A DNA stretch of 64,000 bases from Deltaproteobacteria bacterium (lineage in GTDB: Bacteria > Desulfobacterota > Syntrophia > Syntrophales > JAFGHS01). Below are positions 1 to 9,292 of the stretch, piece after piece. Below the pieces are notes generated by a model. That model was not told the DNA's origin. It did no database searches and saw only the letters and a list, made by a program, of their open reading frames with translations. Position numbers and translations under genes: made by a program. Each line of letters starts with the position of its first letter. Within the stretch, counting starts at the first letter, position 1. The stretch is from the NCBI GenBank assembly GCA_016930075.1, contig JAFGHS010000075.1, forward strand, positions 1 to 64,000, given 5' to 3'.

Positions 1-203
<203 letters not shown>

Positions 204-272
204 TTATGTCTTAATTATACATAATGAGTATCAGCTTTTGTTCGCGATATGTTAATTGTTGAACCAATATTT

Positions 273-391
273 ATTTCGGTGACGCTAGCGGAGAGGATCC
301 ACCCGTTCCCATTTCGAACACGGAAGTTAAGCTCTCTTGCGCCGATGGTACTGCATGGGCGACTGTGTGGGAGAGTAGGGAGTTGCCGAAA
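273..391 (+). rRNA. rrf: 5S ribosomal RNA
   Basis: This is a 5S rRNA of about 119 nt. Its ends pair with each other (atttcggtga at the 5' end with gttgccgaaat at the 3' end) to form helix I. The interior carries the hallmark 5S blocks cccgttcccatttcgaacac, ggaagttaagct and the gggagagtagg of the 3' half. It follows the 23S gene by about 70 nt and is followed at once by a terminator, as usual for the last gene of an rRNA operon. Confidence 0.95.
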
Positions 392-401
392 TTAATTCAT
401 G

Positions 402-436
402 AACCCCTTCAATTTTGAAGGGGTTTTTTATTTTAC
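402..436 (+). terminator. Rho-independent terminator of the rRNA operon
   Basis: A perfect 10-bp stem (402-411 aaccccttca with 416-425 tgaaggggtt) and a 4-nt loop are followed directly by a run of T. It lies 10 bases after the 5S gene, so it ends the rRNA transcript before yebC. Confidence 0.93.
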
Positions 437-461
437 AAAACCGATTTTCCTGTGCTATGCT
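432..461 (+). promoter_or_regulatory. Likely sigma70 promoter for yebC-ruvCAB
   Basis: TTTACA at 432-437 and TATGCT at 456-461 are separated by 18 bases and lie just after the rRNA terminator. The start of yebC is 45 bases downstream. The -35 box overlaps the T-rich tail of the terminator. Confidence 0.6.
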
Positions 462-505
462 ACGCGCAGTTTCAACCATCCTAATTATCCGGGGAGAACA
501 CGCCG

Positions 506-1258
506 ATGTCAGGTCACTCAAAATGGAGCACCATTAAAAGGAAAAAAGGCGCGATAGATGCAAAAAGAGGAAAGATTTTTACGAAGCTGATCAAGGAGAT
601 AACGTTGGCTGCCAGGCTGGGCGGCGGTGATGCGGAGGCCAATTCCAGATTGAGACAGGCGATCATGGCTGCTAAGGAAGAAAACATGCCCAAGGACAAC
701 ATCGACCGGGCGATTAAAAAAGGCATCGGCGGCGGCGAGGGCGGCTCCAGTTATGAGGAAATTACTTATGAGGGTTACGGGCCGGGGGGCGTGGCTGTTC
801 TTGTTGAGGTGATGACAGATAACAAAAACAGAACGGTTGCCGAGATCAGGCACATATTTTCCAAGAGCGGCGGAAATTTGGGTGAAAATGGCTGTGTTGC
901 CTGGATATTCGAGAAAAAGGGCAGCATTATCTTTGACAAAAAAGCGGTCGATGAAGACGAGCTGATGGAATTAGTCCTCGATGCCGGCGCCGAAGACGTT
1001 CGGGAAGAAGATGATGAACTCCAGGTCATTACCGACCCAGGGTCTTATGAAAAAGTTCGAAAGGTAATTAGCGACAAAGGTCTGAAATATGTTACTGCGT
1101 CAATCGGGATGGTTCCGCAAAATTCCGTGAAGCTTGAAGCCGGCAAGGCCGAACAGATGCTGAAAATGATGGAACGACTTGAAGATAACGACGATGTCCA
1201 GAACGTCTGGGCGAATTTTGATATATCCGATGAGATTATGGAAAAATTGAGTTTATAA
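506..1258 (+). CDS. yebC: YebC/TACO1-family translation factor
   Basis: This is a 250-residue protein of the YebC/TACO1 family. It starts with the family signature [14 protein letters not shown] and contains the conserved basic N-terminal domain (residues 1-80, with [10 protein letters not shown] and [10 protein letters not shown]) followed by the acidic two-lobe C-terminal part. Members were long annotated as transcriptional regulators. Recent work places them on the ribosome, where they relieve stalling, as mitochondrial TACO1 does. The ATG is preceded by ggggag at a suitable distance. It is the first gene after the rRNA operon and leads into ruvC 19 bases downstream, the common yebC-ruvCAB order. 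Length is normal and no oddity was seen. Confidence 0.95.
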   Translation: MSGHSKWSTIKRKKGAIDAKRGKIFTKLIKEITLAARLGGGDAEANSRLRQAIMAAKEENMPKDNIDRAIKKGIGGGEGGSSYEEITYEGYGPGGVAVLVEVMTDNKNRTVAEIRHIFSKSGGNLGENGCVAWIFEKKGSIIFDKKAVDEDELMELVLDAGAEDVREEDDELQVITDPGSYEKVRKVISDKGLKYVTASIGMVPQNSVKLEAGKAEQMLKMMERLEDNDDVQNVWANFDISDEIMEKLSL

Positions 1259-1277
1259 GAATAAACGAAGGACATCC

Positions 1278-1757
1278 ATGAGGGTTTTGGGGATTGATCC
1301 GGGCAGTCGGATTACCGGATATGGGGTTATCGAGAAGGGAAGAAAGGAATTGCAATGGGTTGCGTATGGTGAGATCAAACCGCCTCAACAGGCAATCCTT
1401 TCAGTTTGTTTAAGAACAATATGCGAGCGAATCGCCGATATAACACAGGATACAAAACCGGATGCCGTGGCGATAGAAGATATTTTTTACGGCAAGAATG
1501 TAAAAAGCCTCATTAAACAGGGACATGTGCGAGGCGCCATCATTTTGTCCTGTTCTCAGTTGGGCGTCCCCATTTTTGAATATACACCCCTGGAAATAAA
1601 ACAAGCTGTCGTCGGCTACGGACGGGCGGAAAAACAGCAGGTTCAGACCATGGTCCGGGCCATATTAAAGATATCCGGGGCGATGAAAGCAGATGCCGCT
1701 GATGCTTTGGCAGCGGCCATTTGCCATGCTCACTTCTCAAAGGTGTTATCCATATAA
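1278..1757 (+). CDS. ruvC: Holliday junction resolvase RuvC
   Basis: RuvC is the endonuclease subunit that cuts Holliday junctions symmetrically during recombinational repair, acting with RuvAB. The 159-residue product has the RNase H-like fold markers: Asp in the opening GIDPGS motif (about residue 7), Glu in the AIEDIF motif (about 67), and the paired acidic residues in ADAADALAAAICH near the C-terminus. These make up the catalytic acidic cluster. The start ATG follows cgaaggacatcc, where aagga serves as ribosome-binding site. Its stop codon abuts the ATG of ruvA with no spacer, so the two are surely cotranscribed and perhaps translationally coupled. Length is slightly short for the family (about 160-175) but complete. 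Confidence 0.96.
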   Translation: MRVLGIDPGSRITGYGVIEKGRKELQWVAYGEIKPPQQAILSVCLRTICERIADITQDTKPDAVAIEDIFYGKNVKSLIKQGHVRGAIILSCSQLGVPIFEYTPLEIKQAVVGYGRAEKQQVQTMVRAILKISGAMKADAADALAAAICHAHFSKVLSI

Positions 1758-2366
1758 ATGATTGCCCGCATCAGTGGAACCCTTATTGAAAAATCCGTAT
1801 CGCACGTTATTGTCGATGCCAACGGCATTGGATATCGTATTTTTGTTCCGTTAACAACTTTTTACGAACTGCCCGAAGCGGGTGCAAAGGTGGCGCTTCA
1901 TACTTATACAAATGTCAGGCAGGATGCCATCCATCTGTTCGGTTTTTATTCCATAGAAGAGAAAGATATTTTCGAATTGATGATCGCCGTGACCGGTATC
2001 GGGCCGAAGCTGGCCGTTAATATCCTGTCGGGCATCGCTGCAAGGGATTTAATCGAGGCCATTTCACACGGCAGTGTCGGGCGATTGGTCGGCATTCCCG
2101 GCGTCGGCAGGAAAACGGCTGAGCGCATGGTTCTTGAACTCAAGGATAAATTGGCAAAGCTGCTGACGGATAAGAGCGGCCAAAAGCTTGGAAGCCTTAT
2201 CAAGACAACGAACCTCCTCCAGGAAGATGCTGTGTCTGCGTTGGTTAATCTGGGGTATAAGAGCAATACGGTAAGGGATGTTATAGAAAAGATCGTCCAG
2301 GCTTCTGAAGAGAAATTAACCTTGGATCTTCTTCTTAAGAAGGCATTGAAGCAATTGTCGGGTTGA
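1758..2366 (+). CDS. ruvA: Holliday junction branch-migration protein RuvA
   Basis: RuvA binds the four-way DNA junction as a tetramer and loads the RuvB motor. The 202-residue protein has the three expected parts: an OB-fold N-terminus (MIARISGTLIEK to about 65), two helix-hairpin-helix units (around VTGIGPKLAVNILSG and GIPGVGRKTAERM, residues 75-130), and a C-terminal domain that contacts RuvB (DAVSALVNLGYKS onward, about 150-200). It begins on the base after the ruvC stop and is followed by ruvB after 35 bases. Confidence 0.96.
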   Translation: MIARISGTLIEKSVSHVIVDANGIGYRIFVPLTTFYELPEAGAKVALHTYTNVRQDAIHLFGFYSIEEKDIFELMIAVTGIGPKLAVNILSGIAARDLIEAISHGSVGRLVGIPGVGRKTAERMVLELKDKLAKLLTDKSGQKLGSLIKTTNLLQEDAVSALVNLGYKSNTVRDVIEKIVQASEEKLTLDLLLKKALKQLSG

Positions 2367-2401
2367 TTGAAAATTAAAAATAAAAAAATTTAGGCGCTTT
2401 T

Positions 2402-3427
2402 ATGGACAAGAAAAACCCCCTTATCAGTCCGGCCGTTATCGATGAAGATGCGGGCTTCGAATATTCCCTTCGTCCGAAGAATTTATCGGAGTATATCGGT
2501 CAGGAAAAAATCAAAGAAAACCTTTCCATTTTTATGGAAGCGGCCAAAAGGAGAAAAGAAGCCCTGGACCATGTTCTTCTTTACGGACCACCCGGCCTGG
2601 GAAAAACGACGTTGGCCTATATCATAGCCCGTGAAATGGGCGTTGATATTAAAGTGACATCGGGCCCTGTCATTGAGCGGCCCGGTGATCTGGCGGCTAT
2701 CCTGACCAATCTTCATGAACACGACATCCTCTTTATTGATGAAATTCATCGTCTATCCCATGTGGTCGAAGAAATCCTTTACCCGGCCATGGAAGATTTC
2801 CATATCGACATTCTCATCGGACAGGGGCCGTCGGCGCGCTCCATGAAGCTTGAAATCCCGAAATTTACATTGATCGGAGCGACAACGAGGGCCGGTTTGC
2901 TCACTTCCCCGCTCCGGGACAGGTTCGGAATGATTTTCCGGTTTGAGTTTTATACGCCTCAGCAACTATCCACTATCATAAAAAATTCAGCGAAAATATT
3001 ATCCGTTCAAATCGATGAGGAAGGCGCCGGTGAAATGTCCCGTCGTTCCAGAGGGACCCCAAGGATTGCGAATCGTCTCCTGAAGCGGGTCCGGGATTTT
3101 GCTGAGGTCCGGGCGGACGGCTTGATTGATAAAGAAATTGCCACCGCCGCCCTGGAAATGTTCGAGGTCGATCACAACGGGTTCGATCATATGGACAGAA
3201 TGATTCTCCTGACACTGATTGAAAAATTCGATGGAGGGCCTGTCGGCATTGATAATCTGTCCGCCGCCATCGGCGAGGAAAAAAATACCATCGAAGATGT
3301 TTATGAGCCCTACCTAATCCAGGAAGGATTTCTGCAAAGAACGGCCAGAGGCCGCATGGCGACAAAACGGGCTTACAAGCATTTCGACAAACCCTGGATG
3401 GAGGAAAAACAGCAGGGGCTTTTCTAA
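2402..3427 (+). CDS. ruvB: Holliday junction helicase RuvB
   Basis: RuvB is the hexameric AAA+ motor that drives branch migration. The 341-residue product shows a Walker A motif ([10 protein letters not shown], about residue 61-70), Walker B (LFIDEIHRL, about 110-118), the sensor 1 region GATTRAG, the arginine-bearing segment [18 protein letters not shown], and a C-terminal winged helix that binds DNA (from about 255, with LQRTARGR). Length and order match the family. It closes the yebC-ruvCAB group. Confidence 0.97.
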   Translation: MDKKNPLISPAVIDEDAGFEYSLRPKNLSEYIGQEKIKENLSIFMEAAKRRKEALDHVLLYGPPGLGKTTLAYIIAREMGVDIKVTSGPVIERPGDLAAILTNLHEHDILFIDEIHRLSHVVEEILYPAMEDFHIDILIGQGPSARSMKLEIPKFTLIGATTRAGLLTSPLRDRFGMIFRFEFYTPQQLSTIIKNSAKILSVQIDEEGAGEMSRRSRGTPRIANRLLKRVRDFAEVRADGLIDKEIATAALEMFEVDHNGFDHMDRMILLTLIEKFDGGPVGIDNLSAAIGEEKNTIEDVYEPYLIQEGFLQRTARGRMATKRAYKHFDKPWMEEKQQGLF

Positions 3428-3492
3428 CGGGGCAAGCTCCATGCTTTTTTGTCCCTGCCATCTTTATAGGTAAATGAAACGGACACCGTTTT

Positions 3493-4029
3493 ATGAAACT
3501 GCTGCTCCATATATGCTGCGCCCCCTGCACCATCTATCCCCTGGGAGTCTTGAAGAAAGAAGGACACGATCTCTGCGGTCTGTATTACAATCCCAATATC
3601 CATCCCTATCTTGAATATAAAAAGCGTCTCGATACACTTAAGGCGTTTGCTGAAGAAGAAGGTTTGACGCTGATTCCGCAAAAAGACTATTCCATGGAAA
3701 ATTTCTTAAGAAATGTGGTATTCCGGGAAGAAGATCGATGTTCTTATTGTTATTACGAACGCTTGAATTATGCCTCCCATATTGCCAAGCGGGGCAAGTT
3801 CGATGCCTTTACGACGACCCTCTTGTACAGCAAATATCAAAAGCATGAGATGATCATGGCCATCGGCAACAGCGTTGCGAAAAAAAGAGGCATCCCATTT
3901 TATTATCAGGATTTTCGCGAAGGCTGGTCGGATGGCGTACGAATCTCAAAAGAGATGGGGATGTACAGGCAGCCCTATTGCGGCTGCATCTATAGTGAAA
4001 AGGAGAGATTTTATAAAAAAAGAAAATGA
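3493..4029 (+). CDS. queH: Epoxyqueuosine reductase QueH
   Basis: QueH performs the last step of queuosine tRNA modification, reducing epoxyqueuosine to queuosine. It is the non-orthologous counterpart of the cobalamin-dependent QueG. The 178-residue protein contains the family Cys motifs: HICCAPC at residues 6-12, a CSYC pair near 80 and YCGC near 163. These bind an Fe-S cluster and a second metal. It also has the conserved YNPNIHPYLEYKKRL segment. It lies 65 bases after ruvB and 34 before the histidine kinase. No other queuosine gene is in the window. Confidence 0.9.
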   Translation: MKLLLHICCAPCTIYPLGVLKKEGHDLCGLYYNPNIHPYLEYKKRLDTLKAFAEEEGLTLIPQKDYSMENFLRNVVFREEDRCSYCYYERLNYASHIAKRGKFDAFTTTLLYSKYQKHEMIMAIGNSVAKKRGIPFYYQDFREGWSDGVRISKEMGMYRQPYCGCIYSEKERFYKKRK

Positions 4030-4063
4030 TATATCGGACTCTTTATAAAAAGAGAGGTGCATT

Positions 4064-7000
4064 GTGCGTGATGAAAATAAAACAAAGGCTCGACTGATCG
4101 ATGAGTTGAATAATTTCCGCCGCAGTTACAGTGACCTGGAGGCAATCCATCAGCAAATGATGGAACGTATGCGGGGATATCGAGATTTCATGGAAAACAT
4201 CGACGATTTATGCTTTGAAACAGATCTTCGTGGCAATACGACATATTGCAATGAGCGCTTTGTTCGCTTACTGGGTTATACCATTGCGGAATTTCAGCAA
4301 CTTACCTTGAGGGAGCGCCACGGATCGGATGCAGAGGCGAAGAAGAATGCCGAGAAATTCACCTTTGTATATCAGATGGGTAAAGCGGGAGAAAGATATG
4401 ACACCGTGCTTTGTCATCGAGATGGAACACTGGTAAACGTTGAGGTATCGGTATCGTTGACCCATGATGAAAAGGGCAATCCTGCCGGATTCAGGGGAAT
4501 TGCCCGGGATGTGACGGAAAGAAAGAAAAACGAGAGAGTCCTTCAGCGCTACAGGGACTTTGTAGAAAATGTAGAGGATGCCTGTTATGAAACGGATTTA
4601 GACGGCCGCTATATTTTTGTAAATGATACGGCCTGCCGTCGTTCAGGATACACGCGTGAGGAGATCCTGCAAGGGGCTTGGACGCTTCAGTCTCACACCG
4701 AATCAGAGGAAGCAAACCGGAAAGCCGTACAAACATACCGGGAAGTGGCCAGAACCGGTGTTCCGGCCAAGATGATTGTTCATGATTTGCTTAGAAAAGA
4801 TGGGACCCGTTACAGTGCTGAAGTGTCCATATCGCCCATTCGTGATGCCGAAGGAAAAACCACGGGCTTCCGGATTATCAGCCGGGACGTTACGGATCGG
4901 ATGAAGCTGGAAAGGGATTTGGAGAGATACAAAGAATTTGTCGAAAACGTCGATGACGGTTGTTTTGAGGTTGATTTAAACGGAAGATACCTGATTGTCA
5001 ATGATGCCATGTGCCGCCGTTCCGGATACACTCGAGAGGAAATGCTGGCAATAGATCCCACCACTCTTTATGCGAACAATGAAGATCGCAGGCGTGTCCG
5101 TCGGGTTTTCGTTGAGCTTTATAATACAGGTGTTCCCCAAAATATTGCATATCCCTATATCAGAAAGGATGGAACGGTACGTCATGTTGAAAACTCTTTA
5201 ACCTTGATGCGTAACGCAAAGGATGAGCCTGTCGGCTTTCGGGTGATCAGCCGGGATATCACGGAGCGGTTACAGATGGAACGGGAGCAGGAGCGATACC
5301 GCAATTTTCTTGAAAATATCGATGAGATTTGCTGGGAAAATGATCTTAAGGGCAGACTGACATTCGGCAATGAAAAGGCTCTCAAGCGGTTCAGGTTTGA
5401 CAGTGATCCGGCGCTCAAGCAGTATGGGTCTACGAAGGAAGAGCAGCTCAAAGCGAAAGTAAGTTACCGTAAGTATTTAAGGCCGGAAAATATTGAGAGA
5501 TATAATAAAGTCTATTCCGACGTCTATACGTCGGGAAAGTCTAAAATATTGTATAATGTGCCGGTGTCACGCCCGGATGGCGGGCATGATTATCATGATT
5601 TGACGATATCGCTGATTCGCGACGAAGAGGGTAAACCCACTGGTTTCCGGACGATTGCACGGGATATCACTGAGCGTCACAAAATGGAGCAGGAGCAGGA
5701 GCGATACCGCAATTTCCTCGACAACATAGATGAATATTGTTTTGAAAGCGATCTCAACGGCAACCTGATATTTGCCAATGAAAAAGCGCTCAAAATGTTT
5801 GGTTTGACCCGGGAGCAGGTGCAGCAAGGGGAAATCAACTACCGGACTGCTCTTGCACCGCAAAGAGCCGAAAAATATTATCAAATTTTTTTGAATGTTT
5901 ATCAGACGGGGAATCCTGCCGTATTATACGATTTTGAAGTCACGCTTCCGGGAGGCGAGCGGCGATATCTGGATATGGGTATGTCGCTGATCCGTAGCGA
6001 GGAGGGCAAAACCGCCGGTTTTCGGATGATTGCACGGAATGTGACCCAGCGAAAATTGATGGAAGACGAACAGGAAAAATTAAAAGAAAAGCTCATTCAG
6101 TCGGAAAAACTGGAATCCATCGGCACTTTGGCCGGGGGTATCGCCCATGATTTCAACAATCTTTTGATGGGGATTCAGGGCTACACATCGCTCATGCTCA
6201 TGGATATCGACGCAGCTCATCCCTTTTACGAACGATTGAAGATGATCGAATCCCAGGTGAAAAGCGGCGCCGATCTAACCAAGCAGTTATTGGGCTATGC
6301 CCGGGGCGGCCGATATGAGATGAAGGTTACAGATATAAATGACCTCATCAAGAAAACAGCCTTCATGTTCGGCAGAACCAAAAAGGATATTCGAATCCAT
6401 CAAAACTATGCCGACGGACTTTGGAATATTGAAGCGGACGAGGGGCAGATGGAGCAGGTTCTGTTAAATCTCTTTCTGAACGCCTCTGAAGCGATGCCCG
6501 GAGGTGGCGCCATTTATTTGCAGACGGAAAATGTTGTGTTGGATGAGCCGTATGTCAAACCCCATGATGTCGAGGCCGGTCGATATGTCAAGATATCCGT
6601 GACCGATACGGGTGTCGGGATGGATGAGAGAACAAGACTGCGGATTTTCGAGCCTTTTTATACGACAAAAGATATGGGCAAAGGCGCCGGTCTGGGTCTT
6701 GCCAGCGCATACGGCATCATTAAGGGACATAAAGGCATCATCAACTGTTATAGCGAAAAAGGCCATGGCACGACCTTCAACATCTACCTTCCGGCGACCC
6801 TGGGACGTGTTGTGAAAGGATTGGAGGAAACGGCTGTTGCGGCGGTTGATAGAAAAGTAAGCATATTACTGGTTGATGATGAAAAGACGGTCACGGATGT
6901 CACAAGCGTTATGCTTGAGAAGCTGGGGCACCAGGTTTTGGTTGCCCACGGGGGTGAGGAGTCCGTTGAGATTTACCGGATGAAACACGGTGAGATTGAC

Positions 7001-7225
7001 CTTGTTATTATGGATATGACCATGCCGGAAATGAGCGGCGGCGAGGCCATTGCAAAAATAAAGTCGATCAATCCCGATGCAAGGATTCTCCTTTCCAGCG
7101 GTTACAGCATCAACGGTATGGCCAGGGAAATTATGAATCGTGACGGGGTGCAGGGGTTTATACAAAAACCGTTTCGGATGGATCAACTGGCGAGCAAAAT
7201 CAATGAAGTTATGACGGATTCGTAA
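4064..7225 (+). CDS. Hybrid sensor histidine kinase with five PAS domains
   Basis: This is a 1053-residue cytoplasmic sensor kinase with no membrane segment or signal peptide. Five PAS units follow one another at about 39-155, 165-280, 287-400, 411-540 and 549-675. Each opens with a version of YR-D/N-F-x-E-N-x-D/E and ends with R-D-V/I-T-E/D-R. A HisKA domain follows with the H-box AGGIAHDFNN (about 690-699), then an HATPase domain (N-box NLFLNASEAM, G-boxes DTGVGM and GKGAGLGLAS), and a C-terminal receiver domain (about 932-1050) with the phospho-acceptor Asp at residue 984 in VIMDMTMPEMSG. It starts at GTG after agagaggtg. No partner regulator lies beside it, so the output is not deducible. 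Genes with this repeated PAS build are common in anaerobic deltaproteobacteria. Confidence 0.93.
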   Translation: MRDENKTKARLIDELNNFRRSYSDLEAIHQQMMERMRGYRDFMENIDDLCFETDLRGNTTYCNERFVRLLGYTIAEFQQLTLRERHGSDAEAKKNAEKFTFVYQMGKAGERYDTVLCHRDGTLVNVEVSVSLTHDEKGNPAGFRGIARDVTERKKNERVLQRYRDFVENVEDACYETDLDGRYIFVNDTACRRSGYTREEILQGAWTLQSHTESEEANRKAVQTYREVARTGVPAKMIVHDLLRKDGTRYSAEVSISPIRDAEGKTTGFRIISRDVTDRMKLERDLERYKEFVENVDDGCFEVDLNGRYLIVNDAMCRRSGYTREEMLAIDPTTLYANNEDRRRVRRVFVELYNTGVPQNIAYPYIRKDGTVRHVENSLTLMRNAKDEPVGFRVISRDITERLQMEREQERYRNFLENIDEICWENDLKGRLTFGNEKALKRFRFDSDPALKQYGSTKEEQLKAKVSYRKYLRPENIERYNKVYSDVYTSGKSKILYNVPVSRPDGGHDYHDLTISLIRDEEGKPTGFRTIARDITERHKMEQEQERYRNFLDNIDEYCFESDLNGNLIFANEKALKMFGLTREQVQQGEINYRTALAPQRAEKYYQIFLNVYQTGNPAVLYDFEVTLPGGERRYLDMGMSLIRSEEGKTAGFRMIARNVTQRKLMEDEQEKLKEKLIQSEKLESIGTLAGGIAHDFNNLLMGIQGYTSLMLMDIDAAHPFYERLKMIESQVKSGADLTKQLLGYARGGRYEMKVTDINDLIKKTAFMFGRTKKDIRIHQNYADGLWNIEADEGQMEQVLLNLFLNASEAMPGGGAIYLQTENVVLDEPYVKPHDVEAGRYVKISVTDTGVGMDERTRLRIFEPFYTTKDMGKGAGLGLASAYGIIKGHKGIINCYSEKGHGTTFNIYLPATLGRVVKGLEETAVAAVDRKVSILLVDDEKTVTDVTSVMLEKLGHQVLVAHGGEESVEIYRMKHGEIDLVIMDMTMPEMSGGEAIAKIKSINPDARILLSSGYSINGMAREIMNRDGVQGFIQKPFRMDQLASKINEVMTDS

Positions 7226-7346
7226 AAGCCGGGCTGATGGATCTACATAAATACGTATGGTGGCTGTTCCATAGAAATTCGACTTTATTTTTCCGGATAC
7301 ATGCATTACAGTAAGGGCAAATAAAAAAAGCAAAGAGGAGGCAATT

Positions 7347-7781
7347 ATGAGTTATGTCAGGGATGTTCTCGCTGCGAAAGATAACAAGATTCAGTCCATT
7401 TCCCCTAATGCAACGGTATTCGAAGCTTTGAAGCAGATGAGTGAAAAGGAAATCGGTGCGCTGGTGGTCATGGAGAACAAGAAAATTGTCGGCATCATTT
7501 CGGAACGCGATTATGCCAGAAAAATCATCCTCCAGGGAAAAACCTCCAAAGAAACCAAGGTCAAGGAAGTCATGTCCACTCAGTTATTTTCCGTTACCCC
7601 TGATAACAGCTTGGAAGAAACCATGGTGTTGATGACGGGGAAACACGTAAGGCATCTTCCGGTTTTTGAGAATAATAAATTTATCGGGATTCTTTCTATC
7701 GGCGACGTTTTAAAATCGATCATTTCGAATAAAGATTTTCTTATTGATCAGTTGAGCAGCTATATTTCCGGTAAATATTAG
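7347..7781 (+). CDS. CBS-domain pair protein
   Basis: This 144-residue soluble protein consists of two CBS motifs (a Bateman module). The first runs from about residue 8 to 65 with [21 protein letters not shown], and the second from about 78 to 130 with [23 protein letters not shown] pairs bind adenosine nucleotides (AMP, ATP, SAM) and act as energy or ligand sensors. Stand-alone pairs like this often regulate an enzyme in trans, but the partner is not evident. An excellent ribosome-binding site (aaagaggaggca) precedes the ATG. It is flanked downstream by a strong hairpin, so it is probably a single-gene unit. Confidence 0.88.
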   Translation: MSYVRDVLAAKDNKIQSISPNATVFEALKQMSEKEIGALVVMENKKIVGIISERDYARKIILQGKTSKETKVKEVMSTQLFSVTPDNSLEETMVLMTGKHVRHLPVFENNKFIGILSIGDVLKSIISNKDFLIDQLSSYISGKY

Positions 7782-7815
7782 GAATAAAACAACCATCCCT
7801 TAAATCCTTTTTCAC

Positions 7816-7848
7816 TTCAGGGGTTCGCCGATTCTGCGAACCCCTGAA
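7816..7848. terminator. Perfect 13-bp hairpin between the CBS gene and the CoA-transferase gene
   Basis: The arms ttcaggggttcgc (7816-7828) and gcgaacccctgaa (7836-7848) are exact inverted repeats around a 7-nt loop. The position right after the CBS gene suggests a terminator. However, neither side has a clear T-run, so it may work inefficiently or act as a transcript-end stabiliser. Confidence 0.6.
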
Positions 7849-7951
7849 CATCCGTACAGGCATGGGACGACTGTCAAAGACCATCCGGATAGATTTGTTC
7901 GATCAACCTATAAAAAAATCCAACAGGTCATGGGAGCATAAAAAAGATAAA

Positions 7952-9292
7952 ATGAGAACAGCCATATGGGACCAATACAGAAACAAGATAAGAACAGAGC
8001 GGGAAGCGGTAAAGGCTGTCAAATCGGGGGATTGGGTGTATTACAGCCATTTTGTCATGACGCCGGTGACTTTGGACAAAGCCCTTGCCGAACGAAAGGA
8101 CGTATTAAGGGATGTTAAAATCAGCGTTTCCAACGGCATGCACCCGGTCCAGGTCGCGGCATGCGATCCGGAGGGGAAAGCGTTTACATATCACAGTACG
8201 TTTTACAGCGCGAGCGACAGAAATTTCGGCAAGCATGGCGCGGCCTTTTTTATCCCCGCCAACTATCATGAGCAGCCCTGGCGCCTGCGTCAGGGGTTTG
8301 CGCCCCGGCCCAATGTGGCCATGATCAAGACGACGTCCATGGATAAAAACGGCCTGTTTAATTTCGGCACGTCCTGTTCCTATGCCAAGGCCATAACGGA
8401 AATGGCGGATATTGTCATTGTGGAAACCAATGAAGGGGTTCCCAAATGTCTCGGGGGTCACAGTGAAAATATCCATATCTCCGACGTTGATTATATTGTT
8501 GAAGCGCCAAAAGCGCCGCTTTTGGCTACGCCTAAACCCCGGGTTTCGCCGGAGGATGAAAAAATCGCTCAGTATATCCTTGAAGAGATTCATGATGGTG
8601 CGTGCCTCCAACTGGGCATCGGCGGTATTCCCAATGCCGTGGGCAGCCTCATTGCCGAATCGGATCTTAAGGACCTCGGCATGCACAGCGAAATGATGTG
8701 CGACGCCTTTATGGACCTTTATGACAGGGGCAAAATCACAGGGCGTTACAAATATACCAATAAAAATAAAATGGTCTATACCTTCGCCATGGGGACTGCC
8801 GACCTCTATGAATTCGTGGACGACAATCCGGTTTGCGCCACCTTTCCGGTTGATTATACAAACAGTGCCGAAAATATCTCCCGAAACGAAAATGTCGTCA
8901 GCATCAATAATGCCGTGCAAGTCGATCTGTACGGCCAGATCGCCTCTGAAGCCATCGACGACAAACAGATATCCGGGTCGGGCGGACAGGGCGACTTTGT
9001 CGTCGGGGCGGCAAAGTCCCGGGGCGGCATGGCCTTCATCTGTCTCAAATCTACCCGTGAAATAGGGGGCCGTGTTGTTTCCCGCATTGTTCCGGATGTC
9101 GAGGGCATCGTGTCTGTACCGCGGGCCTGGGCGTTTTATGTGGTCACGGAATACGGCAAGGTCTGTCTTAAAGGTAAAACCACATGGCAAATCGCGGAAT
9201 CTTTAATATCCATAGCCCATCCGGATTTTCGGGAAGATTTGATCAAGGCAGCCCAAGCGAAAGGTATTTGGCGGAGAAGCAACAGAATTTAA
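7952..9292 (+). CDS. Acetyl-CoA hydrolase/CoA-transferase family protein (Cat1/But-like)
   Basis: This is a cytoplasmic class I CoA-transferase of the acetyl-CoA hydrolase/transferase family, which moves CoA between acyl-CoA and acetate, succinate or a similar acid. The family's catalytic Glu is in HSEMMCDAF (about residue 247 from this start), and the glycine-rich CoA-site loops are present ([18 protein letters not shown]). The reading frame is open from 7862 (476 residues). I chose the ATG at 7952 (446 residues) because related enzymes are about 440-450 residues and begin with a segment like [16 protein letters not shown]. The 7862 start has almost no spacing from its only AGG. Substrate cannot be told from sequence. 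Its stop overlaps the convergent methyltransferase gene. Confidence 0.85.
   Translation: MRTAIWDQYRNKIRTEREAVKAVKSGDWVYYSHFVMTPVTLDKALAERKDVLRDVKISVSNGMHPVQVAACDPEGKAFTYHSTFYSASDRNFGKHGAAFFIPANYHEQPWRLRQGFAPRPNVAMIKTTSMDKNGLFNFGTSCSYAKAITEMADIVIVETNEGVPKCLGGHSENIHISDVDYIVEAPKAPLLATPKPRVSPEDEKIAQYILEEIHDGACLQLGIGGIPNAVGSLIAESDLKDLGMHSEMMCDAFMDLYDRGKITGRYKYTNKNKMVYTFAMGTADLYEFVDDNPVCATFPVDYTNSAENISRNENVVSINNAVQVDLYGQIASEAIDDKQISGSGGQGDFVVGAAKSRGGMAFICLKSTREIGGRVVSRIVPDVEGIVSVPRAWAFYVVTEYGKVCLKGKTTWQIAESLISIAHPDFREDLIKAAQAKGIWRRSNRI

Noticed and set aside
204-272. tRNA in the 23S-5S spacer
   Set aside because: The spacer is only about 70 bases and shows no cloverleaf or CCA-type end.
518-1275. 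Several minus-strand frames opposite yebC
   Set aside because: They mirror the codon pattern of yebC and have no ribosome-binding sites.
8105-9190. A 361-codon minus-strand frame opposite the CoA-transferase gene
   Set aside because: The plus-strand frame has all catalytic motifs. The minus frame is rich in His, Gly and Arg as expected of an antisense shadow, and has no recognisable domain.
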